Assembly: GCA_964522515.1 (NCBI GenBank)
Contig: CAZFWC010000004.1
Coordinates: 1 to 47,853 of the forward strand
Length of the DNA: 47,853 bases
Reading direction: 5' to 3'
Source of the DNA: CAYNCE01 sp964522515
GTDB taxonomy: Bacteria > Patescibacteriota > Patescibacteriia > UBA2196
In this document: positions 17,301-24,420 of the stretch, piece by piece
How positions within the stretch are numbered: the stretch's first letter is position 1
Layout of the letters: each line of letters starts with the position of its first letter
The notes under the pieces: model-generated
Database searches by the model: none
What the model saw: the letters and a program-made list of their open reading frames with translations, nothing else
Told to the model about the DNA's origin: nothing
Translations under genes and position numbers: made by a program

Positions 17301-17599
17301 ACAACACCTGTTCTTTTATTAACCAATTTTGTTTGCACTCTTAACGGAGCTTCATAAGTTGAGTTGCGTTTTTTAGCCCTGACTTCATCAAATTTTGGTT
17401 CATCTAAAAAATGTTCGCCAAAATAAAGTTCAAGATCTCTTCCAATAAAATCTGTAATTGGAGAAATTTCTTCAAAAAGTTCTTCTAATCCTTGTTTTAA
17501 AAACCAATTATAAGATTTCTTTTGAGTTTCAATCAAGTCTGGTAAAGGCATAACCCGACTTGTGTCTTTAAAAAATTTACGATTTGTTGAACTTGGCAT
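14339..17599 (-). CDS. rpoB: RNA polymerase subunit beta
   Basis: Complete 1086-residue beta subunit starting MPSSTNRKFF. The rifampicin-pocket segment near residue 385 reads SSQLSQFMDQTNPLAELEHK and continues HKRRLSAMGPGGLSRERAG; the residues that matter for rifampicin in E. coli (Asp516, His526, Ser531) are conserved. The catalytic region includes GDKMAGRHGNKGVVS and MPHLKDGTPMDIILNPLGV; the C-terminus has GGQRFGEMEVWALEAYGAA. A long leader with a consensus-like promoter precedes it, holding overlapping hairpins and a DnaA box. An opposing gene separates it from rpoC. Confidence 0.97.
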   Translation of the reverse strand: MPSSTNRKFFKDTSRVMPLPDLIETQKKSYNWFLKQGLEELFEEISPITDFIGRDLELYFGEHFLDEPKFDEVRAKKRNSTYEAPLRVQTKLVNKRTGVVKEQEIYLGDFPLMTDRGTFMINGIERVIVSQLIRSAGVFFSSEFYKGRKYYGAKIIPNRGAWLEIETNTNNTITVKIDRKRKIAVTSLLRAFGFSTDEEIKELFKSVDVDPEINYIKTTLEKDVTKTQEDGFKEVYKRIRPGDLATEEDAKQLVESMFFNFERYDLARVGRYKLNQRFEEDSSLTKENRILKPQDLVNVVKEIIRLNNNQKEPDDIDHLGNRRVRAIGELVQNRFRIGLARMERMIKDKMSTLDLNEIMPGQLVNARPVIGAVKDFFMSSQLSQFMDQTNPLAELEHKRRLSAMGPGGLSRERAGFEVRDVHRTHYGRICPIETSEGPNIGLVGHLAGYARINEFGFIETPYYKITNKKVTKDITYLDAFDEEKYVITSATTPLNKNNEFDKGLVSVRKNGEPVFEDSDEIDLMDVSSNQIISISTGLIPFLEHDDACRALMGSNMQRQSVPLIKPEAPFVGTGIEFKAAADSGQILLAQKSGEVIYVDAKKIKIKNEQNEIDEYNLVKFDRSNQTTCLNQKPLVNLGDKIKAGDFLADGAACDKGEIALGQNPLIAFMPWEGGNYEDAILISDKLVSDDKFTSIHIENYSVDIRETKLGSEMITRDIPNVGEDKLKDLDEEGVVRLGAEVSSGDILVGKITPKGETELTAEEKLLRAIFGEKAKEVRDSSLKLEHGERGKIIDIQIFSRENGDKLQAGVIKQLQITVASLRKVQVGDKMAGRHGNKGVVSRVVPQEDMPHLKDGTPMDIILNPLGVASRMNLGQILEMHMGLACKGLGYKVATPSFNGIKEEQIKQELKKAGFSETGKEILFDGRTGEAFDHPVIVGSMYFMKLIHMVEDKLHQRSIGPYSLVTQQPLGGKAQHGGQRFGEMEVWALEAYGAAYTLQEMITIKSDDVPGRSKAYEHIINNEPITKLNIPESFNVLVRELKGLCLDVELLKNKSVVDETNSELSQEERDQGVDKKKKKVVEEENEE

Positions 17600-17636
17600 A
17601 AATTTGTATGTAAAAAAAACCTACCCTCCGCCCTAC

Positions 17637-17645
17637 TTATCCACA
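17637..17645 (+). promoter_or_regulatory. Perfect DnaA box in rpoB leader
   Basis: TTATCCACA on the plus strand, about 40 bases upstream of the rpoB start, inside the presumed 5' leader. Confidence 0.35.
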
Positions 17646-17701
17646 GGAAGGTTCTTGACTTTTTTAAAATTAACTATCTAGTTGTAGCTGCCTTCATAAT
17701 T

Positions 17702-17738
17702 CGCTAATTTTAGCGGAAAATTCCGCGTGCCTTTGGCA
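17702..17738 (-). promoter_or_regulatory. Overlapping hairpins in rpoB leader
   Basis: CGCTAATTTTAGCG (17702-17715) and GCGGAAAATTCCGC (17713-17726) are both perfect palindromes sharing three bases, so the full stems exclude each other; TGCCTTTGGCA (17728-17738) is a third. They lie in the ~175-base leader of rpoB. Confidence 0.45.
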
Positions 17739-17780
17739 GAAAAATATATAATAACAAATAAAATTTTATACAATATATTT

Positions 17781-17809
17781 AAAATAACACGGTTTGAATT
17801 TTGTGTCAA
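17781..17809 (-). promoter_or_regulatory. Probable rpoB promoter
   Basis: Minus-strand TTGACA (17804-17809), 17-base spacer, TATTTT (17781-17786). The -35 lies just before the end of the ROK kinase gene. Confidence 0.55.
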
Positions 17810-17813
17810 ATTT

Positions 17814-18659
17814 TTATAAAAGAGAACCTAATAAAATAGCATTTTCACCTAATTTTGCATTTACTATTTTTACTTTTTTTAAATTAGACCAAGGCGCGCG
17901 CAAATTAAATTCTTTTTTTATTAAAATTAAAATATCTTTGTGCTCCATTAAACCGCCACCTAAAATAAAAACATCTGGATTTAAAATAAATGATAAATTA
18001 ATTAAACCAATAACAATATTGTGAACAATAATTTCGTTTGCTTTTTTGCGATTTGTTTTTTTATAAATTTTTTGCCAAGCTTTTCCAGATGCAACAGTTT
18101 CCCAACAATATTTTTGTCCACAATTACAAACCGGGATTTCACCAATCCACTTACCTGAAATTTTCATATGTCCAAATTCACCAGCAGTGTTGTCTTTGCC
18201 TTGCCAAATTTTATTATCCATAAAAATTCCTCCGCCAATTCCAGTGCCAAAAGTTAAACCAATAATATTTTTTAAATTTTTGCCAGCTCCTAAATTTGCT
18301 TCTGCTTTTACAAAACATTTTACATCGTTTTCAATTTTAACAGGAACTTTAAATTCTTTATTTAAAATTTCAGCAAGTTTTATATTTTTAAAATCCTTGT
18401 TAAAATTTGTGGTTGATAAAACAATTCCATTTTTATTATTAACTTGCCCAGCAATTCCAATTCCAATATTTATTAATTTATTTTTTTGATTCTGAGTTTT
18501 TTTTAACTCACTGACAATATTAATAATATTTTTAATTATATTTTGTTTGTCAGATTTGGAATTTGTTGGCTTCTTTAAAGTTTTGATAACTTTATTATTT
18601 TGAACAACGCCACCTAAAATTTTTGTAGCGCCAATATCTAACGCAATTGAATATTTCAT
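17814..18659 (-). CDS. ROK-family sugar kinase
   Basis: ROK family protein of 281 residues. ATP-binding motif DIGATKILGG (8-17), catalytic Asp112 in IENDVKC, GTGIGGG (138-144) and the ROK zinc site His164 with CNCGQKYCWE (Cys178, 180, 185). There is no N-terminal helix-turn-helix, so it is an enzyme rather than a repressor, most likely a glucokinase or N-acetylhexosamine kinase. With the starch enzymes at 25.8-29.7 kb, feeding glucose into glycolysis is a reasonable guess. Confidence 0.85.
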   Translation of the reverse strand: MKYSIALDIGATKILGGVVQNNKVIKTLKKPTNSKSDKQNIIKNIINIVSELKKTQNQKNKLINIGIGIAGQVNNKNGIVLSTTNFNKDFKNIKLAEILNKEFKVPVKIENDVKCFVKAEANLGAGKNLKNIIGLTFGTGIGGGIFMDNKIWQGKDNTAGEFGHMKISGKWIGEIPVCNCGQKYCWETVASGKAWQKIYKKTNRKKANEIIVHNIVIGLINLSFILNPDVFILGGGLMEHKDILILIKKEFNLRAPWSNLKKVKIVNAKLGENAILLGSLL

Positions 18660-18721
18660 AATTTTATTTTTAATATTTTTTTATTATTTTTCTTTACCCC
18701 GTCAAATAAGATTTGAGCAAC

Positions 18722-18750
18722 AGTGGTTTATTCACTTCGTGAAAACCACT
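18722..18750. repeat. Hairpin at GIY-YIG gene 3' end
   Basis: AGTGGTTT, a bulged A, TTCAC, loop TTC, then GTGAA and AACCACT form a nearly perfect hairpin overlapping the last codons and the stop of the gene. Confidence 0.55.
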
Positions 18751-18991
18751 TTGCAAGCCTATTTTTTAAAAACAGCTTACCATAAAAAGTTTTTAAATAT
18801 TTTTCACGATGAGTTGCATCTTGTTGGTTTAAACAAGCTTCAGAATAAATTAATTTTAAAGGAAGTCTATCTTTAGTTGACTTAACTTTGCCTTGTTGAT
18901 GAAGCTCAAATCTTAATTTTAAATTTTTTGTGTAACCAGTATAAAACTTCCCGTCTTTCAAAGATTGTAAAATATAAATATAATACCACAT
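18728..18991 (-). CDS. GIY-YIG endonuclease domain protein (UPF0213-like)
   Basis: Single-domain GIY-YIG nuclease: WYYIYILQS and KFYTGYTKNLKLRFELHQQG give the Y-x-Y/GIY, YTG and Arg motifs, followed by YSEACLNQQDATHREKYLK with the catalytic Glu. It belongs to the small UrvC-like/UPF0213 group common in CPR genomes, whose role is unsettled. I start at the ATG at 18991 (MWYYIYIL), as in relatives; a TTG at 19003 would add four residues. The gene is bracketed by a perfect 14-bp inverted repeat. Confidence 0.8.
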   Translation of the reverse strand: MWYYIYILQSLKDGKFYTGYTKNLKLRFELHQQGKVKSTKDRLPLKLIYSEACLNQQDATHREKYLKTFYGKLFLKNRLAKWFSRSE

Positions 18992-19013
18992 ATGATTAAA
19001 CAAAAAATTTAAA

Positions 19014-19607
19014 TTATTTGACGGGGTGAATAAATTTTAAAATTTTATCCACTAAATTTTTAACAAATTTTTTATTTAGCAATTCTGTTGAATCAACAAT
19101 TAAATATTCTAGTTTTGATTTTTTAATTAAATTTAAATATTCTTCTTGTTGTTTCCAATAATTTTCTGTTGTTTGCACTACTCTTTGATAATGCGAAATA
19201 TTATTTAATCTGTCTGGAATTCTATCTTGAAAAACTTTTTTATTTTTTACAGTTAATAAAATTATTTTTGCGTTTAGTTTTTTTAATTCTTTTTCTTGTT
19301 TTTGATAGTTAATATTTTTTTTATTATATAATTTATTATAAACTTGATCTGTTAAATAAAATTTTTCAAAAATAGTATTTTTATTTTTTAATATTTTTAA
19401 AATATTAATATATTCGTCAATAATTTTTTTGCCATTTTTTGTACCAAAAATTCCAACATCACAATTAAACCAATGACAACCATTTAAAATTTTTGTGTTA
19501 CTATTGTATTTTTTTTCTAAATAATTATAAATCTGCGAAATCACAAAACTTTTTCCAACCATTTCCGCTCCTTCAAAAATTAATTTGTGGCTAGTTTTAT
19601 TTTTCAT
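19014..19607 (-). CDS. P-loop kinase, thymidylate-kinase-like
   Basis: A 197-residue nucleotide-kinase-like protein. LIFEGAEMVGKSFV contains a Walker A loop (residues 13-20) in the same setting as in thymidylate kinases (FEGxDGxGKS), and DRIPDRLNN resembles the arginine-bearing LID region. The DRY/DRX motif of true dTMP kinases is not clear, so the substrate may not be dTMP. The ATG directly abuts the stop of the upstream glycosyltransferase, placing it last in the operon; it may phosphorylate a sugar nucleotide precursor or be a passenger. Confidence 0.65.
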   Translation of the reverse strand: MKNKTSHKLIFEGAEMVGKSFVISQIYNYLEKKYNSNTKILNGCHWFNCDVGIFGTKNGKKIIDEYINILKILKNKNTIFEKFYLTDQVYNKLYNKKNINYQKQEKELKKLNAKIILLTVKNKKVFQDRIPDRLNNISHYQRVVQTTENYWKQQEEYLNLIKKSKLEYLIVDSTELLNKKFVKNLVDKILKFIHPVK

Positions 19608-20687
19608 TTATTTCTTAATTAATTTTTTATACAATTTTTCATATTCATCTACCATTTTTTCAACACTAAAATTTTTTTCTACCCACTCTCTACAATCTTT
19701 TCTATTTATTTTATTAATATTTTTCACAACATCAATCATTTCTTTTTCATTTTCAACAACGAAACCTGTTTTATTGTGTTTAATGATTTCTAACATCGCG
19801 CCTTTATTAAAAGCAACAACAGGAGTTCCGCAAGCTTGCGCTTCAACAGGAACCAAACCAAATGGTTCGTGCCAAGCAACTGGGTTAAGTAAAGCAGTTG
19901 CATTTTTTAATAGTTTAACTTTTTCTTGAAAATTTACTGGTCCAATATATTTTATATTTTTATTTAAGTAAGGTTTTATTTTTTCTTTAAAAAATTTTTC
20001 TTGTCCATAAACACCTCCTGCTAAAATTAATTTCATTTTTAATTTTTTAGCAATTCTTACTGCAATATCTGCGCCTTTATCTTGATTAATATAACCAAGA
20101 TAAAATAAATAATTTTCTGGATTATTATTAAATTGAAATTTTTCAACTGGAATTCCATTATGAATTGTCGTGTGTTTTTTAAAATAATATTTTTTGCATT
20201 TTAAAAAATCATTTTGTTGGTGTTGGCTTATGTTAACATAATTTATTTTTCTATATTGTTCTAAAGCAAATTTAAAATATTTTTGATATTTTTTTTGACT
20301 TAAATATTTTTTACGAAATCCATCACTACATGGTCCGTGAGTTGTGTAAATGATTGGTTTATTAATAAAAGGCGCAAATTGAAATATTGTTCCTGTGTGT
20401 GTGTGAATAATATCAAATTCTTTTTGTTTTGACATTGCTTTTGCTGTATTCCACTCACTAAAAACTCCTTTTCTCCAACCCCAAACCATTTTTTTAATTT
20501 CAACTGTGCCATGCGGAAAAATAGAAACAAGTTTTGCTTTTGTTTTTGAATTTGCTGGTGCAAATAAAGTTACTTTGTGCCCTCTTTTTACTAATTCCTC
20601 AGTTAACCAAGAAACAACAAATTCCAATCCGTTTTTGGATTGTGGCGGCACACTTTCTTCAAGTGAAACAATTTGAGCAATTTTCAT
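19608..20687 (-). CDS. Glycosyltransferase family 4 (copy B)
   Basis: GT-B fold glycosyltransferase, 359 residues. N-terminal MKIAQIVSLEESVPPQSKNG with a glycine loop, and the C-terminal donor-binding motif HEPFGLVPVEAQACGTPVVA with the two glutamates of the E-x7-E signature. Predicted to transfer a nucleotide-activated sugar at the cytoplasmic face. It is paralogous to the gene at 21650-22744: both end in GFVV/IV...DVVKNI.KIN..DCR....K.FS.EKMVDEYEKLYKK. Located ten bases after an APH-like kinase gene. Confidence 0.9.
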   Translation of the reverse strand: MKIAQIVSLEESVPPQSKNGLEFVVSWLTEELVKRGHKVTLFAPANSKTKAKLVSIFPHGTVEIKKMVWGWRKGVFSEWNTAKAMSKQKEFDIIHTHTGTIFQFAPFINKPIIYTTHGPCSDGFRKKYLSQKKYQKYFKFALEQYRKINYVNISQHQQNDFLKCKKYYFKKHTTIHNGIPVEKFQFNNNPENYLFYLGYINQDKGADIAVRIAKKLKMKLILAGGVYGQEKFFKEKIKPYLNKNIKYIGPVNFQEKVKLLKNATALLNPVAWHEPFGLVPVEAQACGTPVVAFNKGAMLEIIKHNKTGFVVENEKEMIDVVKNINKINRKDCREWVEKNFSVEKMVDEYEKLYKKLIKK

Positions 20688-20697
20688 TTTTTAGTTT

Positions 20698-21660
20698 TTA
20701 TAAATATTTTCCGTGTATTATTTTTTTTAAAGTTTTTAAATGGACATTTACCGCTGTCTGTGCTCTAAAAATAGAATTTTTATCTTTAGTCCTATAAAAA
20801 ATATTTTCTGGCAACAAATGCCAATATTTTATTTCTCCAAGACACCTTAATAATAATATAACGGATAAATTTTTTACCAATCTATTTTTTTCTATTAAAT
20901 TAAATTTTTTGACAACTTGTTCTATAAAAAATTTTCTTAATTTTTCGTCACTCCAAGAAGATCCCCAGAAAAAGCTGGCTTCATTAGCAATTGTTGTCTG
21001 ACTTAACCTTTCCCAATCAATTAACCAAATTTTATTTTTCTTAATTAAGATATTTTGAGGATTAATATCTCCGTGACCAATAATCAAATCTTCTTTTTTT
21101 GTGTTATAACACATATCTTTAATTTCTTTTCTAATAAAATTTAATTCTTTATTTGGTATGTTATAAAATTTTGCATAATTTATATCGTGCTCTAATTCGT
21201 TAATATAATAATTTTTATCAATAATTTTTAAAGTATTTTTTTTAATGCCAATCTTATTTAAAATATAATTTTGATTAAAAATAATTTTAACCAATTCAAA
21301 TACATATTTTTTGTTTATTGAGTTTTTTGCAAGTGTGTGCACTTCACCTGTTAATTTTGCATTTATAAATTCTCTTAATAGCCAATAATGATTATTTTTT
21401 AGACCACTTTTGAAATATTTTGGCACATGTAAAATTTCATTTTGCTCATTATTTAATTGTGAATGAAAAAAAATTTCTCTTTTCATTCTATCAATAGCTT
21501 TTTTTTCATTTGTAATGTTACATTTAAATAATGAAATATTTTTTTCTTCATTTTTAACTCTAGCGATCAAAAATCTTTCCTGACCACTTTCAATTTTTAT
21601 TATTTTAAGTTTCAATTTATTAAGTATATTTTGTATTTTTTTATCTATTTTATTTTTCAT
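20698..21660 (-). CDS. APH-like phosphotransferase (copy B)
   Basis: A 320-residue protein kinase-like fold of the aminoglycoside/choline phosphotransferase type. Brenner motif IGHGDINPQNILI supplies the catalytic Asp and Asn, and IWLIDWERLS the metal-binding Asp; the N-lobe strand ISLFKCN may carry the ATP lysine. Such enzymes phosphorylate small hydroxyl compounds, sugars or antibiotics. It overlaps the upstream glycosyltransferase by 11 bases and is followed ten bases later by another glycosyltransferase, so its substrate is probably linked to their glycan. Confidence 0.75.
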   Translation of the reverse strand: MKNKIDKKIQNILNKLKLKIIKIESGQERFLIARVKNEEKNISLFKCNITNEKKAIDRMKREIFFHSQLNNEQNEILHVPKYFKSGLKNNHYWLLREFINAKLTGEVHTLAKNSINKKYVFELVKIIFNQNYILNKIGIKKNTLKIIDKNYYINELEHDINYAKFYNIPNKELNFIRKEIKDMCYNTKKEDLIIGHGDINPQNILIKKNKIWLIDWERLSQTTIANEASFFWGSSWSDEKLRKFFIEQVVKKFNLIEKNRLVKNLSVILLLRCLGEIKYWHLLPENIFYRTKDKNSIFRAQTAVNVHLKTLKKIIHGKYL

Positions 21661-22744
21661 TTTGTTTTATTTTTTTATTAATTATTTTTTTATACAATTT
21701 TTCATATTCATCTACCATTTTTTCTAAACTAAAATCTTTTTCTGCAGATTTTCTGCAATCGTAATTATTAATTTGATCAATATTTTTTACAGCTTGGATC
21801 ATCTCTTTTGAATCTTTGACAATAAAGCCTGTTTTTTTGTGCTGAATAATTTCTGAAACAGAACCTCTGTCAAATGCAATCACAGGAGTTCCTGCAGCCA
21901 ACGATTCAATCATTGTTAATCCAAATGGCTCTTCCCATTGTATTGGGACTAAAGATGCTTTTGCCTTTGGAATAATTTTAAAAACTTCTTTTTGTGACAA
22001 TGTCCCTAAGTATTGAATATTTTTTCCATCAATTTCTTTTTCAAAACTTTCAAAATATTGCTTATTCCATTTTGGTCCAATTATTTTAAGAGGTGTTCCA
22101 GACTTTTTAGCTACTTTAATAGCAGTATGAGTGCCTTTTTCAGGACAAATTCGTCCTACCCAAATAAGAAAATTTTCTTTTTTGTTACTAAATTTTATTT
22201 TTGTTAGGTCAATTCCGTTATAAACATTATAAAAATATTTTATTTCTGGTGTAGTTTTTCTTTGAGCAAAACTTATTGAATTAAAATTAATTTTTTTAAT
22301 CCAAGGGCAATTTTTAAAAATGAAAGAATTTCTGGGTTCTTTTGAGTCATGATTGGTATACAAAATAGGAATATCTGTTAATTCAGAAAAATGAATTGTC
22401 TTACGGGGAATGCTGAAAAAATGAATAATATCTATATTATTTTTTTTGGCTTCTTGCAAAACTATAGAAGCCATCATTTGTTCAAACAAAGTAACCATTT
22501 CTTGATTATGTAAACTGCCAGAAAGTAGATAATCGCTTTTTTCTTTTATTTCAAAATAAGAAAGGATGCCTTTTGAAATATTTTTTGCTTTGGTTTTGTT
22601 GTTTTTAGATCCAAAAAGATAAACATCATGACCATTTTTAACTAAACCCTCAACTAAATTATAAGCAGGGTATAAAGGTGGGTAAATAATTTCTTTTGGA
22701 CACGGATAAGGAAATTCATTTGAACAATAGAATGCTATTTTCAT
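21650..22744 (-). CDS. Glycosyltransferase family 4 (copy A)
   Basis: A 364-residue GT-B glycosyltransferase. The C-terminal signature EEPFGLTMIESLAAGTPVIA has the E-x7-E pair, and LIWVGRICPEKGTHTAIKVAKK is the typical linker of GT4 enzymes. Its last ~75 residues closely match those of copy B, and even the DNA at the two 3' ends (around 21680-21740 and 19625-19680) is nearly the same, pointing to a duplication. It overlaps the upstream kinase by four bases and the downstream one by eleven, so the block is translationally coupled. Confidence 0.9.
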   Translation of the reverse strand: MKIAFYCSNEFPYPCPKEIIYPPLYPAYNLVEGLVKNGHDVYLFGSKNNKTKAKNISKGILSYFEIKEKSDYLLSGSLHNQEMVTLFEQMMASIVLQEAKKNNIDIIHFFSIPRKTIHFSELTDIPILYTNHDSKEPRNSFIFKNCPWIKKINFNSISFAQRKTTPEIKYFYNVYNGIDLTKIKFSNKKENFLIWVGRICPEKGTHTAIKVAKKSGTPLKIIGPKWNKQYFESFEKEIDGKNIQYLGTLSQKEVFKIIPKAKASLVPIQWEEPFGLTMIESLAAGTPVIAFDRGSVSEIIQHKKTGFIVKDSKEMIQAVKNIDQINNYDCRKSAEKDFSLEKMVDEYEKLYKKIINKKIKQNEK

Positions 22745-23688
22745 AAAATATTATTAGATAAAGAATAAATGTTTTTAAGTAAAAAAGAAGCTGATTTTGG
22801 AGAATATTTTTCTACCTCTACGAACCAAGAATACATTCTTGAAAACCAAAAATTTTTCCAAAAAATATATCTTAAATTAAAATATTTTTTATCTTTTGAA
22901 ATTTTTAAATAATGATTAATAAAATTTTTTTCTATTTTAATTATATCAGATTTTTTTAATTTAATATTGCTGTATTGTTTTGGAAATTTATTTGCCATCA
23001 TTAACAAGCGAACATTAAAACTTGCAATATCTTTAATTGGATCAGATATTAATGCATCATAAAAATCTATCAATCCAAATTTATTTTTATATTCAATAAT
23101 ATTGTCTAAAGTAAAATCATTATGTGTTAGTTTAAATTTTATTATATTCCAATTATTAAAATATTTTTTAAATAAAAAGTTTTGAAATGTAAAGAGTTTT
23201 TCCGTGTATTTTTTACCTGCATTTTTTTTAATAGTATCTTGCCACCATTTTTTTTCATAAATTAAATTATTTTTTGTTTCTTTTTTAATATTTTTTATTT
23301 TTTTGTAATCAATTTTATGAAAACTAAAAATTAATTTACATAATTTGTTTATATCTTTACACAAATCAATTGTTGAATTATTTTTTTTTAACTTATTTAA
23401 ATATGGTAAACCATTTAAACTTTTGTAAATTAATAAATTTTCTTTGTTTAAATAAAAGAGTGGTTCTGGAGCTAAAATATTTTCTTTTTTTAAAATAGAC
23501 ATTATATAAAATGCTTTTTTTTGTTTTTTAATTTGATTTTTATTAATAACATATACATCTTTTTTGTCTTTTGTTTTTACTAAAAAAATTTCTCCTAAAA
23601 GATTAGAGCGAATTAGTTTTATTGTTTCAATATTAATTTTATTTAATAATATCCTTTCTAAATTTATTTTTTTAATAACTTGTTTCAT
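22741..23688 (-). CDS. APH-like phosphotransferase (copy A)
   Basis: A 315-residue, very lysine-rich APH-fold protein. THNDFTLDNIIEYKNKFGLI contains the catalytic Asp and Asn, and GLIDFYDALISDPIKDIA the metal-binding Asp and the second loop found in fructosamine-kinase/choline-kinase relatives. The N-terminal lobe (LGEIFLVKTKDKKDVYVI) is weakly conserved. It is the first kinase of the operon, ten bases after the hypothetical gene at 23698 and four-base overlapping (ATGA) with glycosyltransferase A. It resembles copy B only in motifs, so the two kinases may act on different substrates. Confidence 0.7.
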   Translation of the reverse strand: MKQVIKKINLERILLNKINIETIKLIRSNLLGEIFLVKTKDKKDVYVINKNQIKKQKKAFYIMSILKKENILAPEPLFYLNKENLLIYKSLNGLPYLNKLKKNNSTIDLCKDINKLCKLIFSFHKIDYKKIKNIKKETKNNLIYEKKWWQDTIKKNAGKKYTEKLFTFQNFLFKKYFNNWNIIKFKLTHNDFTLDNIIEYKNKFGLIDFYDALISDPIKDIASFNVRLLMMANKFPKQYSNIKLKKSDIIKIEKNFINHYLKISKDKKYFNLRYIFWKNFWFSRMYSWFVEVEKYSPKSASFLLKNIYSLSNNIL

Positions 23689-23697
23689 AAATTTATT

Positions 23698-24249
23698 TTA
23701 TTTCCTACTCAACAACTCCTGCACTCTTCTTGGCATTGGCTGTAATTTTATTGGTTTTTGAATTGGCGTTGGAGCAGTTGGAATTTGATTAGGATTTTGT
23801 GAAGGTAAATTATTTTGGCTATCTTGTTGTCTAGCTCTTGCTAAATAATAAGGTGTATTTTTTTGTATTTTTGGTTTTAAAATTCTTTTAAAAAGACCTG
23901 GACCAGAAGATTTAGAATTTGTTGAACTGGTTAATTTTTCAGTTTTATTTTCATCGCGTTTTCCTCTCAGCATTGATCTAAATTTTTCAGTTCCGCTTCT
24001 GCCTAAAACAACATCACTATTTTCTTGCATTGCTTTTATATATTTTTCAAGTTCATTTTTACTAAAACTGTAGCTAGGATTTTTTCGAGCTTTACTAATT
24101 GTTGAATCATCAGACTTTTTTATAATATTTTTTAATTCTTCTCTTGTTAAGGGTTTTTTGTACTTACCAGCAGTTTGAGTTAACAATTCATTAACTTCTT
24201 TTATTTTTATTTTTTCTGGCAAATCTTTTTTTGTAATTTTTAAAGTCAT
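23698..24249 (-). CDS. Hypothetical protein, basic with proline-rich tail
   Basis: 183 residues, unrecognised. The first half looks helical and charged (KITKKDLPEKIKIKEVNELL and similar); about residues 118-183 are disordered in look and rich in Pro, Gln and Lys (NPNQIPTAPTPIQKP). No membrane helix. It is the first gene of the minus-strand operon that continues into the kinase/glycosyltransferase block, with ten bases to the next gene. The upstream space holds a DnaA box and a plus-strand promoter pointing away. Confidence 0.6.
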   Translation of the reverse strand: MTLKITKKDLPEKIKIKEVNELLTQTAGKYKKPLTREELKNIIKKSDDSTISKARKNPSYSFSKNELEKYIKAMQENSDVVLGRSGTEKFRSMLRGKRDENKTEKLTSSTNSKSSGPGLFKRILKPKIQKNTPYYLARARQQDSQNNLPSQNPNQIPTAPTPIQKPIKLQPMPRRVQELLSRK

Positions 24250-24274
24250 ATATTTTTAAATTATTTATTAAAAG

Positions 24275-24283
24275 TTATCCACA
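24275..24283 (+). promoter_or_regulatory. Perfect DnaA box
   Basis: TTATCCACA lies 26 bases upstream of the minus-strand operon start and ten bases before the -35 of the plus-strand promoter at 24293. Confidence 0.4.
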
Positions 24284-24292
24284 ATTTAATAT

Positions 24293-24321
24293 TTGACAAT
24301 TATTTTTTAATTTGATATACT
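24293..24321 (+). promoter_or_regulatory. Strong promoter with no ORF downstream
   Basis: TTGACA (24293-24298), 17-base spacer, TATACT (24316-24321). The -10 lies in an inverted repeat, TTGATATACT and AGTATCAA (24312-24334), that may be an operator. Confidence 0.65.
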
Positions 24322-24327
24322 TTATTT

Positions 24328-24397
24328 AGTATCAATTCACGGAATCTTATTCTAAACAAGACCACGAGAACATCTCCAAATTAGGGGTTGTTTTTTG
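24328..24397 (+). ncRNA. Candidate small RNA, about 70 nt
   Basis: The promoter at 24293-24321 should start transcription near 24328; AACATCTCC (24369-24377) and GGGGTTGTT (24384-24392) form a hairpin with one mismatch followed by a T-run. No ATG or ORF lies between. The flanking genes are both on the other strand. I recognise no known RNA family. Confidence 0.4.
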
Positions 24398-24420
24398 TTT
24401 TGTTTAATTATAAAATTATT

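Larger units (their letters stand above)
18696..19027. mobile_element. GIY-YIG gene flanked by 14-bp inverted repeat
   Basis: ACCCCGTCAAATAA at 18696-18709 recurs as its exact inverse TTATTTGACGGGGT at 19014-19027. The 332-bp unit encloses only the GIY-YIG endonuclease gene and a hairpin (18722-18750). The right copy also codes the last residues and stop of the upstream kinase gene. The layout suggests, without proving, a small mobile unit. Confidence 0.45.
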
